Assembly: GCA_049642725.1 (NCBI GenBank) | Contig: JBARPC010000016.1 | Location: 16,861 to 80,860, forward strand | From: JAGLYZ01 sp049642725 | Lineage (GTDB): Bacteria; Patescibacteriota; Minisyncoccia; Minisyncoccales; JAGMDC01 | Reading direction: 5' to 3' | Length of the DNA: 64,000 bases | Shown: positions 40,950-49,894 of the stretch, in pieces | Position numbering within the stretch: the first letter of the stretch is position 1 | Layout: the number at the start of each line of letters is the position of its first letter | The notes under the pieces: model-generated | The model's database searches: none | Told to the model about the DNA's origin: nothing | The model's input: only the letters and a program-made list of their open reading frames with translations | Position numbers and translations under genes: made by a program

Positions 40950-42115
40950 GTGGATTTGATTGGCATTACAACATAAAGGTAACTTTCATCACCTACTGGT
41001 TTTAAAACAGAAGGACCATCTTCTTTATTTATTTCAAAAATTACTTCTGAACTTTTTATATTAACTAATCCTTCAATTAAGAATTTCCAATTAAAAGAAA
41101 CTTTTATTTCATTACCTGTGATTTTACATGGAATAACTGATTTATTTTCACCAAGATCTGCGCTTTGAGAAGAAATTTCTAATTGTTTCTTTTCTGGTAC
41201 TGTTTTTAATTTAACCTCATTAACTTTACCGCTAAACAGAGAAGCGGTTTTTATTTTATTTAAAAATTCATTTTTATCTAAAATAGCCCGTGTCTCATAT
41301 TTTTTAGGGATAATCTCCTGATAATTAGGGTAGTCGCCTTCAATTAAGCGAGAAATAAGTTGAATTTGTGGTTTAGTAATTTCTGGAAATAATATCTCAA
41401 ATAACACCTGATTGGAAGAAAAATAAATCCTGATTTTTTTAGAATCCATTTTTCTAACAACATCACTATCTTTTTCAGAAAAAATATTAAGGAGTTCCCT
41501 GCTTGTTTTTAATGGAAGTATAAAAGAATATCCTTGTTCTGGAATTAAATCGCTGTCTAATTTATTTTTAAAATAAAGCGTTTTTTCAGCTAATCTAAAA
41601 CTATCAGTACTTGTTATTTTTAGTTGGTTTTTTTGAAAATTAAAATATATCCCAGATAATTCTACTCTTGTTTGACTAGGGCTGGTAAAGTTAATTACTT
41701 GAGAAATTCCTTCATAAAAAGGAGTGATATTAATTTCTAAAAATTTTTTATTCTCAATTTTTGGGATAATTGGAAATTCTTCTATATCCTGACCTTTAAT
41801 CTGCGCTTTTTGATTTTTACATTCAATATGTAAAACATTATTTTTTACATCTAATATTATTTTTTCATTTGGAAGAAAATTAACAAAGATAGATAAAAAT
41901 TTAGCTGGAATAGTTATTTTTCCTTGTTTTTCTATTTTAGCTAAAACCCAGTATTTTATACCCATTTCAAGATCAGTTGTGGCAAGATTTAAAAGATTAG
42001 CTTCAGTAGAAATTAAAACATTATTTAAAATTGGAAGAGTGAAATTTTTACCAGTTATTTTTTCTACAATATCTAATCCCTTTTTTAAATTTTCTTTTAA
42101 AGTTATTATTTTCAT
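40946..42115 (-). CDS. dnaN: DNA polymerase III sliding clamp (beta)
   Basis: 389 residues, a little longer than the usual ~370. Three repeated clamp domains; SDTDSFRLAEKTLYF-type region, VEFNFQKNQLKI-type strands and the C-terminal YVVMPIKST (family consensus YxVMPMR-L) are visible. The dimeric ring tethers polymerase to DNA; HolA at 3398 is part of its loader. 168 bases downstream of dnaA in the same direction, the conserved origin arrangement. Confidence 0.92.
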   Translation of the reverse strand: MKIITLKENLKKGLDIVEKITGKNFTLPILNNVLISTEANLLNLATTDLEMGIKYWVLAKIEKQGKITIPAKFLSIFVNFLPNEKIILDVKNNVLHIECKNQKAQIKGQDIEEFPIIPKIENKKFLEINITPFYEGISQVINFTSPSQTRVELSGIYFNFQKNQLKITSTDSFRLAEKTLYFKNKLDSDLIPEQGYSFILPLKTSRELLNIFSEKDSDVVRKMDSKKIRIYFSSNQVLFEILFPEITKPQIQLISRLIEGDYPNYQEIIPKKYETRAILDKNEFLNKIKTASLFSGKVNEVKLKTVPEKKQLEISSQSADLGENKSVIPCKITGNEIKVSFNWKFLIEGLVNIKSSEVIFEINKEDGPSVLKPVGDESYLYVVMPIKST

Positions 42116-42283
42116 ATTATTAATATTAATTAAATAAATTTTATTATTGTTATTATATATGTGTATATCTTTATTTTTAATTTAATTCTTCTATAAATAA
42201 CTTGTGTAAAATTTGTTTATTAAAAATGGTTTAAAATTTCTTTTTTTATAATTCAGATTTTCTTCACTTTTTCTTCACTTTTT
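42116..42283. other. dnaA-dnaN gap, candidate part of the replication origin
   Basis: Very AT-rich (runs of A/T only) with two DnaA-box-like 9-mers, TGTGTATAT (42160-42168) and TGTGTAAAA (42203-42211), each one mismatch from TTATNCACA. It could hold the unwinding region; no perfect box. Confidence 0.35.
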
Positions 42284-43642
42284 TTAGACAGAATATATCC
42301 TTTGTTTAATTAAATTAATCTCCTCAAAAAGTTTTTCGTTTTCTTTTACTTCTCTGGAAATTTTTTCAAAAGCGTAAATAGCAGTGGTATGATCTTTACC
42401 TCCAAATTTATTACCTATGAAAGGAAATGAGCAATTTAGGGATTCTCTTAAAATATACATTGCTATTTGACGCGGCATAACAATTTCTTTTTTTCTTGAA
42501 GCAGCAATAATTTCTTTCTCTTTTAAATCGTAAAATTCAGCTACTGTTTGGATGATTTTTTTAGGGCTTACTATTTTCGCTGGAGTAGAGATAATATGTT
42601 TTAAAAGTGTTTTAGCCGCTTCAAAATTAGGGGTTTCGTTATTTAATTTTTGATAAGCGATTAACCTATTTAAGCCGCCTTCTAATTCTCTAATATTTTC
42701 TTTGATGTTTGAACTAACATATTCTAAAACATCATCAGAAAGATTTATCCCTTTTTCTTGTGATTTAACTTTTAGAATAGCCATTCTGGTTTCAAAGTCA
42801 GGAAAACCAATATCAGCGATCATTCCTCCTTCAAAACGGGAACGTAGACGTTCTTCTAAGTTAGAGATAGCTTTTGGCGGACAGTCTGAAGAAATAATTA
42901 TCTGTTTGTTGTTTTCGTATAAAGTATTAAAAATATGAAAAAATTCTTCTTGAGTTTTTTCTTTTCCAGCTAAAAATTGTATATCGTCAATAATTAAAAC
43001 ATCAATTTTTTTGTGGTTGTTTTTAAACTCCTCAATACTGTGATTCTTGATTGAAGAAACAATGCCGGAAGTGAATTTTTCGGTAGTAATATATTTTATT
43101 TTTTTGTCTTGAAAATTTTTTTTAGTTTTGTTACCAATGGCTTGAATAAGATGAGTCTTGCCTAATCCTACCCCACCGTAGATAAAAAAAGGATTATAGG
43201 TTAGTCCAGGATTTTTAGAAATAGCCCAGGAAGCAGCATGGGAAAGTTCATTAAAAGGCCCTACTACAAAATTTTCAAATAAATAACGTGGATTTAAATT
43301 AGTAGCCTTATCAATTTTGAATTCTTGGAATTGAAGCTGTTCTTCGTCTATATAGGAATCTACAATATTAGATAACTCTTTTTTTATTTTTAATCCAGTT
43401 CTAGGAACTTCGTATGTTACTTCTTTTACTTCTTCATTTAAACTGTGGGCGATTTTTAAAATAGTTTTACTATACTTATTATCCAACCATTCTTTAGAAA
43501 AATGATTAGGGACAGAAACTACGAGTTTCCCTTCTTTTTTTAAAAGAATTTTCGTGTTTTTAAACCAGGTAGCAAAATTAGCTGGAGAAGTATTAAACTG
43601 AATTTGGGCAAGTATTGCCTGCCAGAGTTCTTCTTTAGTCAT
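42284..43642 (-). CDS. dnaA: Chromosomal replication initiator DnaA
   Basis: 452 residues. Domain I ~1-85, AAA+ domain III with Walker A GGVGLGKTHLIQAIG (~157-171), Walker B IDVLIIDDIQFL and sensor II RELEGGLNRLIAYQ. Domain IV has the DNA-binding signature near the end (MPRQIAMYILRE, GGKDHTTAIYAFEKI). Binds DnaA boxes and opens oriC. Divergent from rpmH; promoter TGA-TATGAT on the minus strand at 43657-43665. Confidence 0.95.
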   Translation of the reverse strand: MTKEELWQAILAQIQFNTSPANFATWFKNTKILLKKEGKLVVSVPNHFSKEWLDNKYSKTILKIAHSLNEEVKEVTYEVPRTGLKIKKELSNIVDSYIDEEQLQFQEFKIDKATNLNPRYLFENFVVGPFNELSHAASWAISKNPGLTYNPFFIYGGVGLGKTHLIQAIGNKTKKNFQDKKIKYITTEKFTSGIVSSIKNHSIEEFKNNHKKIDVLIIDDIQFLAGKEKTQEEFFHIFNTLYENNKQIIISSDCPPKAISNLEERLRSRFEGGMIADIGFPDFETRMAILKVKSQEKGINLSDDVLEYVSSNIKENIRELEGGLNRLIAYQKLNNETPNFEAAKTLLKHIISTPAKIVSPKKIIQTVAEFYDLKEKEIIAASRKKEIVMPRQIAMYILRESLNCSFPFIGNKFGGKDHTTAIYAFEKISREVKENEKLFEEINLIKQRIYSV

Positions 43643-43819
43643 ATTATTGCGTTTTTATCATATCACATTGTCAAATAAAGACAAATTAAGTTTAAATAAA
43701 TTAAAAAGCAAAGGCATAGCTAAAATTTGTTGATAAACTGGGGAAAAAGTGTGGGAAAGAACATACTAATATACCGTGTTGTTTTTTTAATTAGAATATG
43801 ATAATGTTAAAATATTATT
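43643..43819. other. dnaA-rpmH divergent gap, candidate origin of replication
   Basis: 177 bases between divergent dnaA and rpmH, the usual oriC position. It contains one DnaA-box-like TGTTGATAA (43728-43736, one mismatch), AT-rich stretches and GTGTGGGAAAG. Both flanking promoters lie inside. The box count is low, so the origin may extend into the dnaA-dnaN gap. Confidence 0.45.
43805..43813 (+). promoter_or_regulatory. Extended -10 of rpmH, six bases before the ATG
   Basis: TGT-TAAAAT then ATTATT and ATG at 43820; predicts a leaderless rpmH message. Confidence 0.5.
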
Positions 43820-43957
43820 ATGAGTATTACTTATAAGCCTAAAAAAAGAAAAAGAAAAAAAACACATGGGTTTTTAGATAGAAAAAGAACCAAGGGTGGA
43901 AAAAGGATTTTAGCGCAAAGGAGAAGAAAGGGGAGAAGGAAATTAAGCGTCGTATAG
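43820..43957 (+). CDS. rpmH: 50S ribosomal protein L34
   Basis: 45 residues: MSITYKPKKRKRKKTHGF, then LDRKRTKGGKRILAQRRRKG and RRKLSVV. The pattern T-Y-x-P-x-K...THGF...R...GR..L..RR.KGR..L is that of bL34. Too short for most ORF callers. First gene of the rpmH-rnpA-yidD-yidC-jag group. Its start region has no Shine-Dalgarno. A TTAACTCGG repeat separates it from rnpA. Confidence 0.93.
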   Translation: MSITYKPKKRKRKKTHGFLDRKRTKGGKRILAQRRRKGRRKLSVV

Positions 43958-43961
43958 AATT

Positions 43962-43993
43962 CCGAGTTAACTTAACCGAGTTAAGCAATAATT
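43962..43993. repeat. TTAACTCGG palindromic repeat, copy 2
   Basis: Inverted copy of the core CTCGGTTAAGTTAACTCGG plus flanking TTAAGCAATAATT; lies between rpmH and rnpA. Confidence 0.85.
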
Positions 43994-44020
43994 AATTTCG
44001 GATTTCGGATTTTTGAGTTT

Positions 44021-44359
44021 ATGTTTAGTCAAAAAAATCGTTTAAGAAAGAAAAATGACTTTGATAGAGTTTTTAAACAAGGAAGAGGATATAGGCACGG
44101 CTTTTTATTTTTAAAAGTTTTAGATAATGATTTGGGATTTACTAGATTTGGTGTTGTTGTTAGTAAAAAAATTTCAAATAAGGCAGTGGTTCGCAATAAA
44201 ATAAAAAGGCAGTTAAGAGAGATATTAAAGAAAAAAACAGACACGGTAAAAAAAGGTTTAGATATTGTTTTTTTAACTAATAGCGGTATAGAAAAAGAAA
44301 ACTTTAAGGATATAGAGCAAGAAGTTGAAGAAATTTTAAAAAAAGCAGGAATAATATGA
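44021..44359 (+). CDS. rnpA: Ribonuclease P protein component
   Basis: 112 residues. Signature KKISNKAVVRNKIKRQLREIL binds the RNase P RNA; basic N-terminus MFSQKNRLRKKNDFDRVFKQG and FGVVVSKKI are typical. With the RNA subunit it trims tRNA 5' leaders. The stop overlaps the start of yidD. Confidence 0.93.
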   Translation: MFSQKNRLRKKNDFDRVFKQGRGYRHGFLFLKVLDNDLGFTRFGVVVSKKISNKAVVRNKIKRQLREILKKKTDTVKKGLDIVFLTNSGIEKENFKDIEQEVEEILKKAGII

Positions 44360-44565
44360 TAAAAAATTTATTCTTAAAGATAATTAAGTTTTACCAGGGG
44401 TTTATTTCTCCTGGGTTAGGAAAACATTGCCGTTTTTATCCCAGTTGTTCTGAATATTGTTATTTATCTATCCAAAAATATGGTATACTTAAAGGGTTGT
44501 TTTTCGGAATAAAAAGAATTTTAAGATGCCATCCTTTTAATAAGGGAGGGGTAGACCTACCATAA
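44356..44565 (+). CDS. yidD: Membrane protein insertion efficiency factor YidD
   Basis: 69 residues. Family hallmark CRFYPSCSEYCYLSIQKYG and RILRCHPFNKGGVD, with an amphipathic N-terminal helix. Supports YidC-dependent membrane insertion. ATGA-type overlap with rnpA and three bases before yidC. Confidence 0.93.
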   Translation: MIKNLFLKIIKFYQGFISPGLGKHCRFYPSCSEYCYLSIQKYGILKGLFFGIKRILRCHPFNKGGVDLP

Positions 44566-44568
44566 AAG

Positions 44569-45300
44569 ATGTTTGAATTATTTATTTCATTTTTTTATAC
44601 GGTTCTTCAACAGCCATTATTTAATGGTTTAGTTTTATTATATAAATATATCCCAGGCCATGATTTTGGCATTGCTGTGATTGTCTTAACTATCTTAATA
44701 AGATTAGCGATATATCCTTTGAGCGCTAAAGGCATTAGGGCGCAAAAAGAGCTTTCTGAATTGCAGCCGAAAATGAAAGAGATTCAGAACAACTTTAAAA
44801 ACGATAAAGAAAAACAGGCCAAAGCAATGATGGAGCTTTACCAAAAAGAAAAAGTTAATCCCCTTTCCGGCTGCCTGCCATTATTAATCCAGCTTCCTAT
44901 TATTATTGCTCTTTATAGAGTATTTTGGACATTTGACTCTAACGGGCTTCAGGGATTATATCCTTTTATTCATTTTTCTAATCATATTAATACTTCTTTT
45001 TTAGGTATGGTAGAGCTTACAGAAGCATTTTGGCCTTTTGCTATTTTAGTTGGTATTTTGCAGTTTTTCCAAACAAAAATGATTATTCCTCAATCAGGCA
45101 AAGCTAAGTCTGGTTCTAAAGATTCAATGGCGCAGTTTTCAAATATAATGCAGAAACAAATGCTTTATTTCTTTCCTGTTTTCATTGTTTTAATCCTTTG
45201 GACATTGCCTTCAGTTTTAGCTTTATATTTAATAGTGTTCACCTTATTTAGTATTGTCCAGCAATATCTCACATTAAAAACATCCAAGCAACATGATTAG
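44569..45300 (+). CDS. yidC: Membrane protein insertase YidC/Oxa1
   Basis: 243 residues, the short form without the periplasmic domain of Gram-negative YidC. Starts MFELFISFFYTVLQQPLFNG; five hydrophobic segments; conserved hydrophilic-groove Arg in TILIRLAIYPLSAKG; cytoplasmic loop ELQPKMKEIQNNFKND; NPLSGCLPLLIQLPIIIALYRVF. Inserts and folds membrane proteins. Overlaps the next gene by 8 bases. Confidence 0.94.
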   Translation: MFELFISFFYTVLQQPLFNGLVLLYKYIPGHDFGIAVIVLTILIRLAIYPLSAKGIRAQKELSELQPKMKEIQNNFKNDKEKQAKAMMELYQKEKVNPLSGCLPLLIQLPIIIALYRVFWTFDSNGLQGLYPFIHFSNHINTSFLGMVELTEAFWPFAILVGILQFFQTKMIIPQSGKAKSGSKDSMAQFSNIMQKQMLYFFPVFIVLILWTLPSVLALYLIVFTLFSIVQQYLTLKTSKQHD

Positions 45301-45757
45301 CAAGCAAGATTTAGAAAAAATTAAAAAAATTACACAAGAGTTTTTTAAGAAAATGTCTTTTGAAACAGAGATTGAAGTAAAATCCTTACCTGACGAGGAG
45401 ACAATTTCTATTGCTCTAAAAATGGAAGAGCCGCAGGTTTTAATTGGAGAAAACGGGCGCACTTTGGCTGAAATTCAGCATCTATTAAAAATAATATTAA
45501 GAAGAGCAATAGAAGAGCAATTCTATATTAATGTTGATATTAATGATTATAAAGAGAGAAAAACAGAGTATTTAAAAGAAATGGCTCGTTCAGTGGCTGA
45601 AGAAGTGGCTTTATCTAAAAAAGAGAGAGTGCTTGCTCCAATGACCGGCTTTGAAAGGCGCATTATTCATTTAGAATTAGCTGATAAAAAAAACATTGTT
45701 TCAGAAAGTATTGGTCAGGAGCCGGAAAGAAGAATAGTTGTAAAACCACACCCTTAA
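45293..45757 (+). CDS. jag: KH/R3H-domain RNA-binding protein Jag
   Basis: 154 residues. KH domain ~55-100 (LIGENGRTLAEIQHLLKIIL) and R3H domain ~95-150 (YKERKTEYLKEMARSVAEEV, MTGFERRIIHLEL). The usual N-terminal Jag_N domain is absent. RNA-binding partner of the yidC locus, linked to cell-wall growth control in Gram-positives. Last gene of the group. Confidence 0.92.
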   Translation: MISKQDLEKIKKITQEFFKKMSFETEIEVKSLPDEETISIALKMEEPQVLIGENGRTLAEIQHLLKIILRRAIEEQFYINVDINDYKERKTEYLKEMARSVAEEVALSKKERVLAPMTGFERRIIHLELADKKNIVSESIGQEPERRIVVKPHP

Positions 45758-45758
45758 T

Positions 45759-45800
45759 ATTATTACTTAACTCGGTTAAGTTAACTCGGTTTAGCAATAT
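45759..45800. repeat. TTAACTCGG palindromic repeat, copy 3
   Basis: ATTACTTAACTCGGTTAAG followed by TTAACTCGGTTTAGCAATAT, the same orientation and flank as at 17521. It begins 2 bases after the jag stop. Confidence 0.85.
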
Positions 45801-45834
45801 TCAAATTAAGCAATATTCAAACAAAACTCAAAAC

Positions 45835-45858
45835 AAAAACCGCTGAGAAGCGGTTTTT
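45835..45858. terminator. Bidirectional terminator after jag
   Basis: AAAAACCGCT-GAGA-AGCGGTTTTT, a perfect 10-bp stem with T/A tails. It can end both jag (plus) and the gene stopping at 45888 (minus). Confidence 0.9.
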
Positions 45859-45887
45859 TAAATCAATTTATTGTTTAATTTATTCTA

Positions 45888-47678
45888 TTACTCTATTACT
45901 TGGATGCAAGAGGCCTTTTGAGATATTGAGTTTATAGGATTACAGGCAGGACAGGGGTTGGCAAAAGTAGTAGCAAGAGGAGTGCCTGGACAGCAGTTTC
46001 CGGTAGCATAATAATCGCAACTTAATTCAGAAAAAGTATATTTATATTTTGTACAATTACTCCTTTGTGTCAAGCAGTCATTAAAACCATCAGGAGGAAT
46101 ATCACAATCAAATCCTGCACCCCCTGCAAAATCACAAGCGCCACTAGTAGCAGGAAGATCCAACAAGGCATTAGAAGGTCCTGGAGTGTCCCAGGAATCT
46201 GGATGCGGTGAAAGCCATTCTCGTCCGCAACAACTATCATCTGTTTCGCAGTCAATACCATAAGCATTATCAGGATTGTCATACTTGCCAGCAGACACAT
46301 TTAAAGAACCACAGTCGCATTTTCCAGCGGCATCCGGTTCCCTGCATTGAGCGCCGGTTCCGCCATTTTCCCAAATTTTTATTTTACAGCCGCCTTTATA
46401 TTGATAAACTTCTGTTACAGAGTTGCTTGGCACAATACTATCTTTTCCTAATTGATATATTTCACCTCTGGGAATAAAATCAGTTTTTCCAGCTCCTTTG
46501 ATAAGAACGCCGCCGCACACGCCAAATTTAATTACGCATATCTTGCTTACAGCGTTATCACCGACATCGTTATTAGCAACTAAAGCGCCGTCTGCTGGAT
46601 TATTTGAAATAAAAGTATCGCCATAACCGGTGTTTTCCGGAAAATTGTCATATACAATACCTGAACCTTTCCATCCACAATCTCCATTAGGTTCTCTACA
46701 TAAAACTGTCCAATAACCAGGTCCTACTTCTAAGGAAGAAGCTCGGTTTTCGCCGATGCGAGATAATTCAGAACCGCTTTTACAATCATAACCGTTTATG
46801 CCGGCCGGGAACTCCTGATAAATCCCGCCAAAGTTTTTTTCTTCATACAAACGTGCTCCTTGAGGAATATCAGATATCTCAATTGAAGAAAGAGCTCCTA
46901 ATCCGTCTTCACCTAAAAATACACCAGTAATATCATTTCTTAAAACACTTATATCTATACATTGTTTTGGGGTTGTTAAAATCTTGCATTCTTTAAGGTC
47001 GCTGTCAGCGCATACTCTGACTCTTTTGTCATCACCATAAAAAATAAGCGATATTGCTATGTCATTCCAGTCATCAGATTCGTTATATTGATGCCTTTTT
47101 AGGTTTTCACTCAAGGAAAGATTTAACATTTGTCCGCCAATACATTCTTTATTGTCATCTTTGTCAATATCAAGCCATTCTTTTCCTGCGTTTTTGCAAT
47201 CCTCTTCTGTAATAATACCGACATCAATATTACAATTCAATTCGTCAAATAGAGTAACAGTGCCAGATGTGCCTTGATAAAAACTTATATCTTCTAAATC
47301 AATAGGATAGAAAATAGTTAATTGGGGATTGATTGTGTTTAGAATCAGCCAGGAGCAGAGCAGAAGGACTAAGCCGATTAAAGCCCCAAATATTCTATCT
47401 TTAGCGTCAGATAAAGCAGCCGGATTGCCGGCAGAAATTAAATAAAGAAAGCCGCCGATAACCAGAGCGGCAAAAGCAATTAAACCGACAATAATTAAAG
47501 AAAAATTAAATAAATATTTTATATACTCTGGCAAAAGGGTTTCCTGGACAGTAGTAGGTTTTTCACCGGCAATTTCAGGATAATCAACTTCCAGGGGTCT
47601 TTCAACAGCAAAAACATTCTGGCAGCAGATAAAAAGAAAGATAATTAATATTATAGATAAAAAAAATTTATATTTCAT
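45888..47678 (-). CDS. VirB2/TrbC-like membrane protein with large crystallin-like, Cys-rich exterior
   Basis: 596 residues. Signal peptide ~1-24, then two TM segments (~55-82 and ~93-112) around AGNPAALSDAKDRIFGALIG, the arrangement of VirB2/TrbC-type proteins at T4SS-like loci of CPR genomes. Residues ~255-345 look like a beta-gamma-crystallin region: ALSSIEI, GARLYEEKNFGGIYQEF, ENRASSLEVGPGYWTVL, close to the (N/D)(N/D)xx(S/T)S calcium motif. The last ~200 residues are Cys-rich (CCGREWL, CPACNP). Last gene of the secretion operon. It would expose a disulfide-rich, possibly calcium-binding domain; the crystallin call is by pattern only. Confidence 0.65.
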   Translation of the reverse strand: MKYKFFLSIILIIFLFICCQNVFAVERPLEVDYPEIAGEKPTTVQETLLPEYIKYLFNFSLIIVGLIAFAALVIGGFLYLISAGNPAALSDAKDRIFGALIGLVLLLCSWLILNTINPQLTIFYPIDLEDISFYQGTSGTVTLFDELNCNIDVGIITEEDCKNAGKEWLDIDKDDNKECIGGQMLNLSLSENLKRHQYNESDDWNDIAISLIFYGDDKRVRVCADSDLKECKILTTPKQCIDISVLRNDITGVFLGEDGLGALSSIEISDIPQGARLYEEKNFGGIYQEFPAGINGYDCKSGSELSRIGENRASSLEVGPGYWTVLCREPNGDCGWKGSGIVYDNFPENTGYGDTFISNNPADGALVANNDVGDNAVSKICVIKFGVCGGVLIKGAGKTDFIPRGEIYQLGKDSIVPSNSVTEVYQYKGGCKIKIWENGGTGAQCREPDAAGKCDCGSLNVSAGKYDNPDNAYGIDCETDDSCCGREWLSPHPDSWDTPGPSNALLDLPATSGACDFAGGAGFDCDIPPDGFNDCLTQRSNCTKYKYTFSELSCDYYATGNCCPGTPLATTFANPCPACNPINSISQKASCIQVIE

Positions 47679-47690
47679 TATTTTATTTTA

Positions 47691-48104
47691 TCAACTTTTT
47701 AGTTCAGAGTAAACAAAGATAGTCCAAAAGGGCAGGGCGCCAATAACAGGAATTAATTCTCCAAGAGCAGCTAAGCCAAATCTTAGTCCTCTTTTTGCTC
47801 CTTTTTTTACTGTTTTTTTTGCTTTCTTTTTCATTCTTTTCTTTTTCATTTCTTCTATCTTTTTTTGTCTTTCAGCTACTTTTTCGCCCATTTCTTCTTT
47901 TACTTCTTCTTTTGATTTTTCGCCTTGAGAACGCATAAGTGTCCAGGCGCCGAAAAAGAGAATGCCGATTCCATCAGGGATATAAGAAAGAACTTCGCCT
48001 ATTCCAAAAACAAGATCTAATAATAAACAGATTACTCCAATTAAATCAAGTAAACCTGCCAAGAATAACATTAAGATTGCTTCTGGACTAAATAAAGAAG
48101 ACAT
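47691..48104 (-). CDS. Small membrane protein of the T4SS-like locus
   Basis: 137 residues. Hydrophobic segments ~8-58 and ~108-135 flank a highly basic, Lys-rich helix (EKVAERQKKIEEMKKKRMKK). No known family. It lies one base after the VirB4-like gene and 12 before the VirB2-like gene, so it is part of the operon, perhaps an accessory channel component. Confidence 0.6.
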   Translation of the reverse strand: MSSLFSPEAILMLFLAGLLDLIGVICLLLDLVFGIGEVLSYIPDGIGILFFGAWTLMRSQGEKSKEEVKEEMGEKVAERQKKIEEMKKKRMKKKAKKTVKKGAKRGLRFGLAALGELIPVIGALPFWTIFVYSELKS

Positions 48105-48105
48105 A

Positions 48106-49893
48106 TTACTCGCTTAGTTTTGCTTTTGCTTGTTTAATTTTCATTATTTCTTCAGGAGAAGTGGTAATAATCTGTTCTTCAGCATAAGATGCAACAATTC
48201 TTATTGCCACATGTTTTTGGCCGGCAAAGAATAATCCCTCCCCTACAGCTGACTCTAAAAGCATAAATTTTTCTTCTTCTGTTAAATTAAATGTTTTCTG
48301 CACTACATCAATAGTGGCCGGGCTTTGCTTCATTAAAAGCTGAAGGGAAGAGTTGGTAATAATTGGTTTGCCGTATTCAGATTTCATAAAGTCGGCTACA
48401 TCCTGGGTAATAGTGGTTACTCCTAACCAGTATTTTCTGGCTCTTTTGCAGATGCCAAACAAGAATGAAGCGCCGTCTTCTGACTGCATGAGCCACCATG
48501 CCTCATCTACTACTAATATCCTTTTTTTTATTTGAGAACGGACAGCATTCCAGATATGCCTCATAATAATATACATTGCCATTGGTTTGAGCGCTTCTTC
48601 CATATCTCTAAGACCAAAAACAACAAGCTTATTGTCCATTGTGATATTTGACGGTTGATTAAAAAACTGGGAAAAAGTCCCTTTTGTAAACTTTCTTAAT
48701 CGTTTTACCAATGAATCAGCTCCTTCCATTGTTTCTAAAACAGATTCCAAATCTTCCATCAAAGGAAGATTTTCATTCCATGTAGATGGGTCTCTTTCAG
48801 TTGTAATATCTTTTGCTGCGTATGTTTCAGTTAAAGCCCGGTCAATAATAGCATCTTCTTCTGCTGTTAAGCCGCCAAGCATAATTCTTAGTAATCCTAC
48901 CAAGTTTATAATATTTGAACGGAGAATGTCTTCCGGCCTTTCATCTTCCCTGGGCATGGGCAGTTCAAAAGGGTTAATGTGATTTGGAGAAGATAAAGAA
49001 ACGTCAATATAGGAGCCGCCCACGCTTTCAGAAAGCGTCTTATACTCATTTTCCGGGTCAATAATTATACAATCAGTGCCAAGCATTAAGGAACGGAGAA
49101 TTTCCAATTTCACGAAAAACGACTTTCCTGCTCCAGACTTGGCAAAAATAACTGAATTTGCATTTTCTAAACTGAATCGGTCAAAAAGAATTAAAGAGTT
49201 ATTGTGCTGGTTTACTCCATAAAGGATTCCTTCGTTTGAAGACAAGTCAAAAGAAATAAAAGGGAAAATACTGGATAAAGGGCTGGTGTTCATTGAGGCG
49301 TGGATGCCAAGCTGGTCTAATTCGTATGGAGAAGAAGAAATAAATCCTTGTTTTTGGCGGTAGAGGGCTGGTTTAATATAAATAAGACGGGACTCTAACA
49401 CAGAACGTAGTTCGGTTTCAATGCTTCTTAATTCTTTTATATCTTCTCCATAAATAGTGACATAAAGCCCGAATTTAAACATTCTTTCCTGGGCTGTTTG
49501 GAGAAGGTCTCTTAATTCTTCAATATCTTTGTAAGCAGTTTCTATGGCTGGGTCCCGGATTAATCCTTTTTCTTCTCTTTCTATGATTTCTGCCTGAATT
49601 TCAGTTACTTTTTTCCTTAAGTTTTTTAAAACCATTCCAGTTGCAATAGGATGAACAAAAAAGGAAATATCCATTGGCGTGTCTAAATTAATAATCGGCG
49701 AGAGCCAGCCAGTGCTTAAATATCTTGGATAGGAAAAAACAAAAAATGACTTGGCTAACTTTTCGCCCAATTTGAGATAATCAGAATTAATTTCAATAGA
49801 TGAGGGGGAGATAATATCCCCTACTCTAAGAATTTCCGGCTTAGTAAATCCTTGAAATTCTTTTTTCTTTTTTTTGAAAAAATTTATTTTCAT
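48106..49893 (-). CDS. VirB4-like ATPase, C-terminal part (motor domain)
   Basis: 595 residues from the ATG at 49893, one base after the preceding stop; a longer start would overlap that gene. Walker A FAKSGAGKSFFVKLE, Walker B RILVVDEAWWLM, and CRARKYWLGVTTITQDV typical of TraC/VirB4. The part upstream of the Walker A belongs to the VirB4 middle region. The missing N-terminal section is encoded by the separate gene at 49895. Powers substrate or pilus transfer in type IV secretion systems. Confidence 0.88.
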   Translation of the reverse strand: MKINFFKKKKKEFQGFTKPEILRVGDIISPSSIEINSDYLKLGEKLAKSFFVFSYPRYLSTGWLSPIINLDTPMDISFFVHPIATGMVLKNLRKKVTEIQAEIIEREEKGLIRDPAIETAYKDIEELRDLLQTAQERMFKFGLYVTIYGEDIKELRSIETELRSVLESRLIYIKPALYRQKQGFISSSPYELDQLGIHASMNTSPLSSIFPFISFDLSSNEGILYGVNQHNNSLILFDRFSLENANSVIFAKSGAGKSFFVKLEILRSLMLGTDCIIIDPENEYKTLSESVGGSYIDVSLSSPNHINPFELPMPREDERPEDILRSNIINLVGLLRIMLGGLTAEEDAIIDRALTETYAAKDITTERDPSTWNENLPLMEDLESVLETMEGADSLVKRLRKFTKGTFSQFFNQPSNITMDNKLVVFGLRDMEEALKPMAMYIIMRHIWNAVRSQIKKRILVVDEAWWLMQSEDGASFLFGICKRARKYWLGVTTITQDVADFMKSEYGKPIITNSSLQLLMKQSPATIDVVQKTFNLTEEEKFMLLESAVGEGLFFAGQKHVAIRIVASYAEEQIITTSPEEIMKIKQAKAKLSE

Positions 49894-49894
49894 C

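Noticed and set aside
46208..46477. 89-residue plus-strand frame with His/Cys
   Set aside because: Antisense to the Cys-rich end of the VirB2-like protein; codon pattern follows that gene.
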